Origin: Schlegelella_A sp038225015
GTDB lineage: Bacteria > Pseudomonadota > Gammaproteobacteria > Burkholderiales > Burkholderiaceae_C
Length of the DNA: 7,985 nucleotides
Direction of reading: 5' to 3'
NCBI GenBank assembly: GCA_038225015.1
Contig: JBBRFB010000149.1
Location: 1 to 7,985 of the forward strand
Shown: in pieces, positions 1-6,194 of the stretch
Position numbering within the stretch: position 1 is the stretch's first letter
How the letters are laid out: each line of letters begins with the position of its first letter
Notes under the pieces: generated by a model
Told to the model about the DNA's origin: nothing
The model's database searches: none
The model's input: only the letters and a program-made list of their open reading frames with translations
Translations under genes and position numbers: made by a program

Positions 1-857
1 GGCCACGGCACGAACGGCTTGACGACGGCGCGGGCGTCGAGCGACTGCGGCGCATGCGCGGCCGACGCGGCGACGCGTGCGGTGGCCGCGACGTTGAGGG
101 CGGCGAGCGGGCCGCTGGCGTCGAGCGTGGCCTGCCACGCCGGCTCGGTGTCGACGCCGGCGAGCTCGAGCCGCGCGGCGACGGTGAACGGCGGGTCGGC
201 GGCGATCGTTGCACTGCCGCTCGCCCGTGCCTTGTCGATGCCGGCCTGCAGCTGCTCGAAGCGATGCATCGCGCCGCCGTCGGCGCCGAGGTGCAGCCGG
301 GCGTGCAGGTCGCGCACCGGCGTCGCCTTCTCGCCGCCGATGCGCAACTCGCCGATGCTGGCGTCGTCGATCACCACCTCGACCGGCAGGCGCAGGCTCG
401 TCGGCACCGCGAGCGGCCCGTTGGTGACCGGCTTCTTCGCGACAGGCTCGAAGACGACGCGGTCGACGCGCAGCGCGGCGATCGTCAGGCGCAGCCAGCG
501 GCCCTGGTCGCCGCGGGCGATCGCCAGGCCCTGCCAGCGCGGTGCGTCCAGCGCCACGCGTCCTGTGCCCGGCACCACGGCCTCGAGGTGCGCGGCCGAG
601 AAGTCGCCGATGAACGCGCCTTGCGGCGCGCTGACCGTCACGCCAGGCGCGAGCGAGAGCACCCAGGCGGTTCCCGACGGCGTCGTCAGCGCCCAGACGA
701 CGAGGCCGATGCCGGCTGCGACGGCGACCAGCAGCACGACGACCCCGGCGGCGAGCCAGCGCCAGAGGGATCGCCGCCGCTGCGGCGGTTCGGGCGGTGG
801 CGGCGGCATCGAGTCCGTGACCGGCGTTTCGGCCGGCGTCGAGGTGTCGTCGCTCAT
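1..857 (-). CDS. tamB: TamB, translocation and assembly module inner-membrane subunit (N-terminal part)
   Basis: The gene runs off the left edge, so only the first 285 codons are present; family members are usually well over 1,000 residues. The protein starts with a short polar, proline-rich cytoplasmic tail (residues 1-30, with a run of prolines and RRR at 27-29). One hydrophobic membrane anchor follows at about 34-57, then the TTPSGTAWVL segment and a beta-rich periplasmic stretch with the repeated 'L.L..L' texture of TamB/AsmA-like proteins. TamB is known to span the periplasm as a long hydrophobic beta-groove and to work with TamA in outer membrane protein insertion or phospholipid transport. 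Its position 13 bp after tamA on the same strand strongly supports the call. The start is ATG at 857-855; a second in-frame ATG at codon 17 is possible because neither has a strong Shine-Dalgarno. The lack of the C-terminal DUF490 domain reflects the window edge only. Confidence 0.88.
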   Translation of the reverse strand, partial: MSDDTSTPAETPVTDSMPPPPPEPPQRRRSLWRWLAAGVVVLLVAVAAGIGLVVWALTTPSGTAWVLSLAPGVTVSAPQGAFIGDFSAAHLEAVVPGTGRVALDAPRWQGLAIARGDQGRWLRLTIAALRVDRVVFEPVAKKPVTNGPLAVPTSLRLPVEVVIDDASIGELRIGGEKATPVRDLHARLHLGADGGAMHRFEQLQAGIDKARASGSATIAADPPFTVAARLELAGVDTEPAWQATLDASGPLAALNVAATARVAASAAHAPQSLDARAVVKPFVPW

Positions 858-873
858 CGCCCGGCCCGCATCA
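854..873 (-). other. Possible five-codon coupling minicistron between tamA and tamB
   Basis: Between tamA and tamB the minus strand reads TGATG at the tamA stop, opening a five-codon reading frame (MRAGR). Its own TGA overlaps the tamB ATG as ATGA. Ribosomes finishing tamA could in principle restart here and then on tamB. The arrangement is seen directly; its use is inference, and in GC-rich DNA such a short frame can arise by chance. Confidence 0.2.
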
Positions 874-2739
874 GAAGGCGACGCCGACGCTCAGGTGCAG
901 GCGCAGTTTCCTGACGTCCTGGCCGTACGCGAGATCGAGACGCAGGACGCCGACCGGGCTTCGGTAGTGCACGCCGACGCCGTAGCCGACCACCGGGCTC
1001 AGCTTGCCCCAGCTGTCGGCGGCATTGCCGGCGTCGACGAACACCGCGCCGAGCAGCGCCGGCAGCCGGCTCGTGAACGGATGCTCGGCCTCCAGGCTGC
1101 CGGTGAGCAGCACGCGGCCGCCGACGACGGCACCGTTCACCTCGGGGCCGAGGGTGCGGTAGGCGTAGCCGCGCACCGAGTTCTCGCCGCCGGCGCGAAA
1201 GAGCAGCGGGTCGGGCACGCCGATGCGGTTGTTCACGAACACCTGCCCCGCCTCGAGGCGTCCGTTCAGGAACCACGAGCCGAGCGGGTGGTAGGCATTG
1301 ACGCGCGCGTAGGTGCGCACGAAGGGGCCCTTGGCCTTCTCCTCGATACCGGGCCGGTCCGAGCGCGTCTCGGTGCCGGTGCCGTAACCGACGCCGCCCT
1401 GTAGCGCCAGCACCGCGCCGCGCGTCGGCAGCAGCACGTCGTCGACGTCGCGACGCAGCCAGTGGTAGTGCACGGCGGCGGCGCTGCTCGCCGTATCGAG
1501 CAGCGCGCTGCTGACCCGGCTGTGCGAGAGCTCGCCGAAATAGAGCCGCTCGAATCGCCCGGTGTCCTGCGAGCGGCCGACTCGCAGTGCCGCCGAGTCG
1601 CGCGTCTCGTCGGCGCCCTTCAGTTGCTCGAGATTGACGCCGACCAGGTTGTGTTTCAGGTTCTCGAGCGGATACGAGGTGAGCTCGGTGCCGATCGTCT
1701 TCAGGTTGGGGCCGAAGACGAGGTTGCTGTGCGCGATCCAGGGCTGGCCGAACACCTTGCGGTCGTAGTGGTCGACCGAGACCCGCGGCCCGGTGTTGGC
1801 GCTGTAGCCGACGCCGAAGGTCGCCTGGTGCTGCGGCAGCTCCTTCACCTTGACGAGCACCGGCGCGCCTTCGGGCGGCCCGGTCTCGGCATCGATCTCG
1901 ACCGAGGCGCCCTCGAAGAGGCCGGACTTGACGAGGCGCTCCTGGTAGTCGAGCAGTGCCTTCTCGGAGTACACGTCGCCCTGGCCGAAAGCGGCGAGCC
2001 GGCGCACCGCGCCCTCGTCGTAGCGTTCGATGCCCACGACCTCGATCGGGCCGAGACGGAAGAGCGGCCCGGGCATGACCTGCAGGGCGAGCGCCGCCGT
2101 CTCGGCGGTGGCGTCGATGCGCGCGTGCGTCGATTGCCACGTCGCCGTCGGGTAGCCGTCGCCGCGCAGCTCGCCCAGCGCCGCCGTCTTGGCCCCGCTC
2201 CAATCCGACTGGCGGAACGGCTCCCCGGGCTTGAGCTTCCAGTCGTCGCGCATGCGCTCGAGGCGGTCGGTCGTGGCGTCGTCGCGAGTCGGCGTGCGCG
2301 GCGCGAGCGGTGTCGCCGAGCCGATCGCGACGCTCTCGATCTTCACGCGCGGCCCCGGCTCGACACTCATCACGATGCGCGGGATGCCGTTCCCGCCCGG
2401 GCTTTGCTCGATCTTGACGGTGGCGTCGAAGTAGCCCTCGGTCTCGAGCAGCGACTGGGCCTGCGCCGGCGCTGCCGCGACCAGGCGGTCGAGCTCGCGG
2501 CCGCTGAAGCCGTCGTCCTTCGGCGCCTTCTGGAAGCGCGACAGGTCGAGGAAGTCGAGCAGCAGCTTCTGCAGCGGCGCCGGGGCCTCGACGTCGAACG
2601 CGTAGAGCGCGACGTCGGGCGTGGCCGCCGGTTTCGCCTTCGCGGCGTCGTCATCGCTGGAGAAGAACGGCAGGCTGGAGCAGCCGCCCAGCAGCGCCGC
2701 CGCGAGAAGACATGCCAGCGCCCGGAGCGCTGCCGTCAT
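871..2739 (-). CDS. tamA: TamA, Omp85/BamA-family outer membrane assembly factor with a predicted lipoprotein signal
   Basis: This 622-residue protein has the TamA layout. Residues 1-19 form a signal peptide ending in a lipobox, L17-G18-G19-C20, followed by Ser-Ser. About 45-300 holds three POTRA-like domains, and about 305-622 a 16-strand-type beta barrel of the surface-antigen D15 family. Diagnostic barrel features are the loop-6 motif VRGY at 522-525 (in ENSVRGYAYRTLGP), GAVFVDAGNA at 564-573, SPVGVLRLDLAY at 594-605 and a terminal Phe, the usual outer membrane protein ending. TamA sits in the outer membrane and pairs with TamB, encoded next. The start is ATG at 2739-2737, which puts the signal peptide at the N-terminus; the frame is open further upstream but only as a shadow of the previous gene. 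That ATG overlaps the upstream stop as ATGA. The nearest strong AGGAG lies about 20 nt upstream, too far for normal use, so coupling is likely. A lipobox is atypical for enterobacterial TamA, which has an ordinary cleavable signal peptide. Confidence 0.93.
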   Translation of the reverse strand: MTAALRALACLLAAALLGGCSSLPFFSSDDDAAKAKPAATPDVALYAFDVEAPAPLQKLLLDFLDLSRFQKAPKDDGFSGRELDRLVAAAPAQAQSLLETEGYFDATVKIEQSPGGNGIPRIVMSVEPGPRVKIESVAIGSATPLAPRTPTRDDATTDRLERMRDDWKLKPGEPFRQSDWSGAKTAALGELRGDGYPTATWQSTHARIDATAETAALALQVMPGPLFRLGPIEVVGIERYDEGAVRRLAAFGQGDVYSEKALLDYQERLVKSGLFEGASVEIDAETGPPEGAPVLVKVKELPQHQATFGVGYSANTGPRVSVDHYDRKVFGQPWIAHSNLVFGPNLKTIGTELTSYPLENLKHNLVGVNLEQLKGADETRDSAALRVGRSQDTGRFERLYFGELSHSRVSSALLDTASSAAAVHYHWLRRDVDDVLLPTRGAVLALQGGVGYGTGTETRSDRPGIEEKAKGPFVRTYARVNAYHPLGSWFLNGRLEAGQVFVNNRIGVPDPLLFRAGGENSVRGYAYRTLGPEVNGAVVGGRVLLTGSLEAEHPFTSRLPALLGAVFVDAGNAADSWGKLSPVVGYGVGVHYRSPVGVLRLDLAYGQDVRKLRLHLSVGVAF

Positions 2740-3923
2740 TTCACGAGCAGTCGCATGGCTCCTTCGAGCCCGGGCAGGGTGAGCGGGAACATGCGCTGGT
2801 TCACCAGCTGCTGGATCACCGAGATGCTCTGCCGGTAACCCCAGACGCCCTGCGGCTCCGGGTTGATCCAGGCGAACTTCGGGAAGGCGTTGGTCAGGCG
2901 CTGCAGCCACTCGGCGCCCGGCTCCTCGTTGTTGTATTCGACGCTGCCGCCGGGCTGCAGGATCTCGTACGGGCTCATCGTCGCGTCGCCGACGAAGATG
3001 AGCTTGTAGTCCTTGTTGTACTTCCTGATGATGTCCCAGGTGCTGAACTTCTCGCTGTAGCGGCGCCGGTTGTTCTTCCACATGAAGTCGTAGACGCAGT
3101 TGTGGAAGTAGTAGAACTCGAGGTGCTTGAACTCGGTCTTCGCTGCGCTGAAAAGCTCCTCGACGCGGTGGATGTGCTCGTCCATCGTGCCGCCGACGTC
3201 CATCAGCAGCAGCACCTTCACCTTGTTGTGCCGCTCCGGCACCATCCTGATGTCGAGCCAGCCAGCGTTCGACGCCGTGGCCCGAATGGTGTCGTCGAGG
3301 TCGAGCTCTTCCTCGGAGCCTTCGCGCGCGAAGCGGCGCAGCCGCCGCAACGCCACCTTGATGTTGCGCGTGCCGAGCTCGAGGTTGTCGTCGTAGTCCT
3401 TGAACTGGCGCTGGTCCCAGACCTTCACCGCGCTCTTGTTGCGGCCCTTGTCCTGACCGATGCGAATGCCCTGCGGGTTGTAGCCGTACGCACCGAAGGG
3501 GGAGGTGCCGCCGGTGCCGATCATCTTGCTGCCGCCCTCGTGGCGCTTCTTCTGCTCCTCGAAGCGCTTCTTCAGCGTCTCCATCAGCTCGTCCCAGCCC
3601 ATCTTCTCGATCGCCGCCTTCTCCTCGGCGCTGAGCTCGAGCTCGAGCTTCTTCTGCAGCCAGTCGAGCGGGATCTCCTGCGTGAAGTCGGTGAGCATCT
3701 CGACGCCCTTGAAGTAGGCGGCGAAGGCGCGGTCGAACTTGTCGAACTGGGCTTCGTCCTTGACCAGCGAAGCGCGTGCGAGGTAATAGAAGTTGTCGAC
3801 GCTCGGGCCCGTCTCCGGATCGTCGAGCACGCCGCCCTTGATCGCCTCGAGCAAGGTCAGGTACTCCTTGACGGAGACCTTGAGCTTGGCGGCGCGCAGC
3901 GTGAAGAAGAAGTCGATCAGCAT
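2736..3923 (-). CDS. CoxE-like VWA-domain protein
   Basis: The 395-residue soluble protein has no signal peptide or membrane segment. The N-terminal half (1-130) is charged and helical, beginning MLIDFFFTLR and including KVSVKEYLTLLEAI (15-28). A glycine-rich linker follows at about 129-160, then a von Willebrand factor A-like domain at about 230-395. The metal-site motif is D242-V-G-G-T246 in place of the classical DxSxS. A second conserved block, VGDATMSPYE (311-320), and NPEPQGVW (354-361) follow. CoxE-like VWA proteins usually work with MoxR-type AAA+ ATPases, in metal-centre insertion or as chaperone pairs, and the ATPase gene is commonly adjacent. Here the gene upstream is a diguanylate cyclase, so no partner is visible. 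The stop overlaps the tamA start as ATGA. The ATG at 3923-3921 fits the conserved N-terminus; only a weak purine-rich stretch precedes it. The molecular function is unknown. Confidence 0.85.
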   Translation of the reverse strand: MLIDFFFTLRAAKLKVSVKEYLTLLEAIKGGVLDDPETGPSVDNFYYLARASLVKDEAQFDKFDRAFAAYFKGVEMLTDFTQEIPLDWLQKKLELELSAEEKAAIEKMGWDELMETLKKRFEEQKKRHEGGSKMIGTGGTSPFGAYGYNPQGIRIGQDKGRNKSAVKVWDQRQFKDYDDNLELGTRNIKVALRRLRRFAREGSEEELDLDDTIRATASNAGWLDIRMVPERHNKVKVLLLMDVGGTMDEHIHRVEELFSAAKTEFKHLEFYYFHNCVYDFMWKNNRRRYSEKFSTWDIIRKYNKDYKLIFVGDATMSPYEILQPGGSVEYNNEEPGAEWLQRLTNAFPKFAWINPEPQGVWGYRQSISVIQQLVNQRMFPLTLPGLEGAMRLLVK

Positions 3924-3969
3924 GGGGTCCGTCTCGTCGCCGACACCTCTCGGGCCGGGTCGAGCAGAC

Positions 3970-3975
3970 AGGATA
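3970..3975 (-). promoter_or_regulatory. Weak candidate -10 box for the VWA-tamA-tamB operon
   Basis: On the minus strand this reads TATCCT, four of six matches to TATAAT, and would give a leader of roughly 40 nt before the VWA start codon. No convincing -35 box lies 16-18 bp upstream; that position falls in a GC-only hairpin. It is the most AT-containing spot in the 139-bp gap, so it is offered only as a candidate. The operon may instead be read through from the diguanylate cyclase gene. Confidence 0.18.
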
Positions 3976-3978
3976 GCG

Positions 3979-4005
3979 CCTCGGGGGCGGCGGCCGCCGC
4001 CGAGG
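3979..4005. repeat. GC-rich imperfect palindrome in the gap between the cyclase and VWA genes
   Basis: The arms CCTCGG-GGG-CGGCGG and CCGCCGCCGAGG pair over 12 bp, with three extra G on the left arm. On the plus strand it is followed by GCTTTT, but no plus-strand gene ends here. On the minus strand, along which both flanking genes are read, no T-run follows it, so it does not look like an intrinsic terminator for the cyclase gene. There is almost no loop. It could be a protein-binding palindrome, a transcript-stability hairpin or a by-product of base composition. The rest of 3924-4062 shows nothing else recognisable. Confidence 0.3.
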
Positions 4006-4062
4006 GCTTTTGACCGCCGCGCCCGGGCCGTGGCGCGAGTTGCAGCCCGCGTTCGGGGCCGC

Positions 4063-6084
4063 TCAGGCGTCGTCGGCCTGGCGCACCGCGAAGCGGTCGC
4101 GGCCGCGCCGCTTCGCTTCGTAGAGGGCCTCGTCGGAGCGGCGCAGCAACGCGGCGGCATCGGTCTCGCCGGGGCGCATGAAGGCAATGCCGACACTGGT
4201 CGAGCCGGTGATCGTGGCACCGTCGATCACGGCCGGCAGGCGCATCGCCTCGACGATCTTGCCGGCGATCACCTCGGCGTCGGCGAACGAGGCCAGGCCT
4301 TCGAGGACGACGGTGAACTCGTCGCCACCGAGCCGGGCAACGGTGTCGCTCGCGCGCACGCAGCCGGCCACCCGCTCGGCGGTGATCCTGAGCAGCGTGT
4401 CGCCCGTCTGGTGGCCGTGGGTGTCGTTGACGCGCTTGAAGTGATCGAGATCGAGGAAGAGCAGCCCGAGCATCCGGCCGCTGCGCTCGGCGCGGGTCAT
4501 CGCGACCGCGAGGCGGTCGTTGAAGAGGGCGCGGTTCGGCAGGCCGGTGAGGACGTCGCACTCGGCACGCTGGCGCAGCTCGTCTTCGGCGGCCTTGCGC
4601 CGCGAGATGTCGGCCTCGGTGCCGACGAGGCGAAGGGATCGGCCGTCGGCGTCGCGCTCGACGACCCGCCCGCGGCTGCGCACCCACAGCCACGTGCCGT
4701 CGTTGTGCAGGAGCCGGAACTCGGCCTCGAACACCGGCACCAGGCCGCGCACGGCGGCGTTCAGGCGCTTGCCGAGCTCGTCGAGGTCGTCGGGGTGGAC
4801 GAACTCGCGCCGCTGCTGCGGGGTAAGTTCCGTCTCCTCGTCGGGTCCGCCGCGCAGCATCGAGGCGCGGCCGCTGTAGTGGATGCGGTTGGTGACCAGG
4901 TCCCAGTCGAAGAGGGCCTGCTCCGAGCCCTCGAGGGCCAGACCCAGGCGCTCGGCGCTGCGCCGGGCCGCGACGATGCGTTCCTGCAGGGCGGCGGCCA
5001 TCCGGTTCAGCGTCTGCGCCAGCAGGCCGACCTCGCCGGTGGTCGCGACCTCGCTGCGGTGCTCGAAGTGGCCCTCGCCCAGGCGTCGCGCGTCGTCGCT
5101 CAGCTGGCGCAGCGGCCGGGCGATCCGGCCGGCGACCCAGGCCGAGATGAAGAGGCCCAGGCCGAGCATGCCGAGCCCCAGCGCGAGGCTCTCGCGCAGG
5201 TTCGCCTGCGAGCGAGCCAGCGCGGCATCGACCGGGATGCCGACGAAGACATACCAGGGTACCGAGCGCGCCGCCGCGAAGCCGAAGATGCGCGGGATGC
5301 CGTCGAGCCCGGTCGCCTCGCCGTCGCCCCGACCTTCGGCCAGCGGGCGCAGCCGCGCGGTGCGATCGACCGGCACGACCCGGCCGATCCAGTGTTCGCC
5401 GTCGAGCGAGCGGGCGATGATCCGGTCGTCGTCGTTGGCGAGGGCGATCACGGCGCGCGCCGGCAGGGTCTTCTTCGGATCGAGCAGGCGGGGCAGGGTC
5501 AGGAGCCGCAGCGCGACCGAGACGACCGCGATCGTCTGCCCTTCGCGCACGAGAGGCAGGGCGAACACGGCAGTCCACTCGCCGCCCTTCTGCAGCCGCA
5601 CCGGCGCCTCGTTCACGAGACCGGTGCCGCGGCGCGCGGCGCTGAAGAACTCGTGGTCGATGGCGCTCGGCCGCGGCCCTTCGCCCGGCGGATCGGACGA
5701 GCCGATGTTGCTGCCGTCGGCGGCCCAGATCGACACCGTGACATTGGCCGGCAACTGCGGCCGCAGGCCGCTCAGCAGCGCGTCGTTGTGCGCGGTGTCG
5801 TTGCGCTCGACCGGAAGGGTGCCGGCGAGCGCGTAGAGAAGCTGGGTGATGTCGCCGATGTGGTCGTCGAGGCGCGAGCCGGCGAGCTCGGCGACCAGCC
5901 GCATCTGCTCGCGGACGCTCTCGCGGTCGCGCGTCGCCTGGCGCGTGGTGTTGAAGGCGATGTAGAGGACGAACAGCGATCCGATCGCGAACGTGACGAG
6001 CATGAGCCGCGACTGGATGCCCAGTTGCAACGGTCGCAGGCGCAGGAAGGGCGGCAAGGGAGTTCGGCCTCGGGAACAGAGCAT
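4063..6084 (-). CDS. Membrane sensor diguanylate cyclase (dCache-HAMP-PAS-GGDEF)
   Basis: This 673-residue protein makes the second messenger cyclic di-GMP from two GTP in response to a periplasmic and perhaps a cytoplasmic signal. In order: cytoplasmic tail; membrane segment about 27-44; periplasmic dCache-like sensor about 46-297, ending with the PWYVFVGIP strand; second membrane segment about 300-319; HAMP linker about 319-371; PAS domain of the PAS_3 type about 378-495, with the usual exit EADISRRKAAEDEL; and GGDEF domain about 505-668. Catalytic features are intact: DVLTGLPNR (510-518), the metal-binding LDLDHFK (544-550), R577-A-S-D580 five residues ahead of the active site (an allosteric I-site, so product inhibition is likely), and G586-G-D-E-F590. 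There is no EAL domain. The ATG at 6084-6082 keeps the first membrane segment whole and has GAAGG 11 nt upstream. It diverges from hyi and precedes the VWA-tamAB genes on the same strand. The ligand cannot be told from sequence. Confidence 0.93.
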   Translation of the reverse strand: MLCSRGRTPLPPFLRLRPLQLGIQSRLMLVTFAIGSLFVLYIAFNTTRQATRDRESVREQMRLVAELAGSRLDDHIGDITQLLYALAGTLPVERNDTAHNDALLSGLRPQLPANVTVSIWAADGSNIGSSDPPGEGPRPSAIDHEFFSAARRGTGLVNEAPVRLQKGGEWTAVFALPLVREGQTIAVVSVALRLLTLPRLLDPKKTLPARAVIALANDDDRIIARSLDGEHWIGRVVPVDRTARLRPLAEGRGDGEATGLDGIPRIFGFAAARSVPWYVFVGIPVDAALARSQANLRESLALGLGMLGLGLFISAWVAGRIARPLRQLSDDARRLGEGHFEHRSEVATTGEVGLLAQTLNRMAAALQERIVAARRSAERLGLALEGSEQALFDWDLVTNRIHYSGRASMLRGGPDEETELTPQQRREFVHPDDLDELGKRLNAAVRGLVPVFEAEFRLLHNDGTWLWVRSRGRVVERDADGRSLRLVGTEADISRRKAAEDELRQRAECDVLTGLPNRALFNDRLAVAMTRAERSGRMLGLLFLDLDHFKRVNDTHGHQTGDTLLRITAERVAGCVRASDTVARLGGDEFTVVLEGLASFADAEVIAGKIVEAMRLPAVIDGATITGSTSVGIAFMRPGETDAAALLRRSDEALYEAKRRGRDRFAVRQADDA

Positions 6085-6095
6085 CGGCGTCGGAG

Positions 6096-6100
6096 CCTTC
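6096..6100 (-). promoter_or_regulatory. Ribosome binding site for the diguanylate cyclase gene
   Basis: GAAGG on the minus strand lies 11 nt before the ATG at 6084. The spacing is slightly long, but this is the only Shine-Dalgarno-like sequence near a start that keeps the first membrane segment intact. Confidence 0.4.
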
Positions 6101-6111
6101 GATCGTGCCCG

Positions 6112-6146
6112 AAAAGGCCGGCCCTGCCGCCGCCCGGCGCCGGCCT
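6112..6146 (-). repeat. Inverted repeat followed by a short T-run in the cyclase leader
   Basis: Perfect 8-bp arms AGGCCGGC (6115-6122) and GCCGGCCT (6139-6146) flank a 16-nt GC-rich loop. Read on the minus strand, the hairpin runs straight into TTTT (the last arm base plus 6114-6112), about 12 nt before the GAAGG of the cyclase gene. The order of stem then short U-run resembles a weak intrinsic terminator or attenuator in the 5' leader. The U-run is short and the loop large, so an operator for the divergent genes, or chance, is equally possible. Confidence 0.28.
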
Positions 6147-6179
6147 GCGTGGCGCAGTTCTCGGCCGCGCCCGCTGCAC

Positions 6180-6185
6180 CACAAT
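6180..6185 (+). promoter_or_regulatory. Candidate -10 box for the hyi-gckA operon
   Basis: CACAAT matches TATAAT at four of six positions and stands out in a very GC-rich intergenic region. A matching -35 is poor: TTCTCG at 6158-6163 with a 16-bp spacer. If it is used, transcription would start within a few bases of the hyi ATG at 6195, giving a leaderless or nearly leaderless mRNA. This would fit the absence of a clear Shine-Dalgarno there. Confidence 0.25.
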
Positions 6186-6194
6186 CGCCGGGCG

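Noticed and set aside
19..1404. Plus-strand open frame opposite tamB and the end of tamA
   Set aside because: It is antisense to two well-supported genes. The translation is low complexity (Ser/Ala/Arg) with no recognisable domain.
1462..2838. Plus-strand open frame of 458 codons opposite tamA
   Set aside because: It is a Leu/Arg/Glu-rich shadow of the tamA coding strand. The opposite frame has a signal peptide, POTRA domains and a barrel.
2740..3081. N-terminal extension of tamA by 114 codons in the open frame
   Set aside because: The extension would overlap the conserved end of the VWA gene and bury the lipoprotein signal inside the protein.
3979..4012. Intrinsic terminator on the plus strand (hairpin then CTTTT)
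   Set aside because: No plus-strand gene ends here, the hairpin has almost no loop and the T-run is only four bases. It is kept only as an inverted repeat.
2712..4013. Plus-strand open frame of 433 codons opposite the VWA gene
   Set aside because: It is a Leu/Val/Glu-rich antisense shadow, and the minus-strand frame matches the CoxE-like family from end to end.
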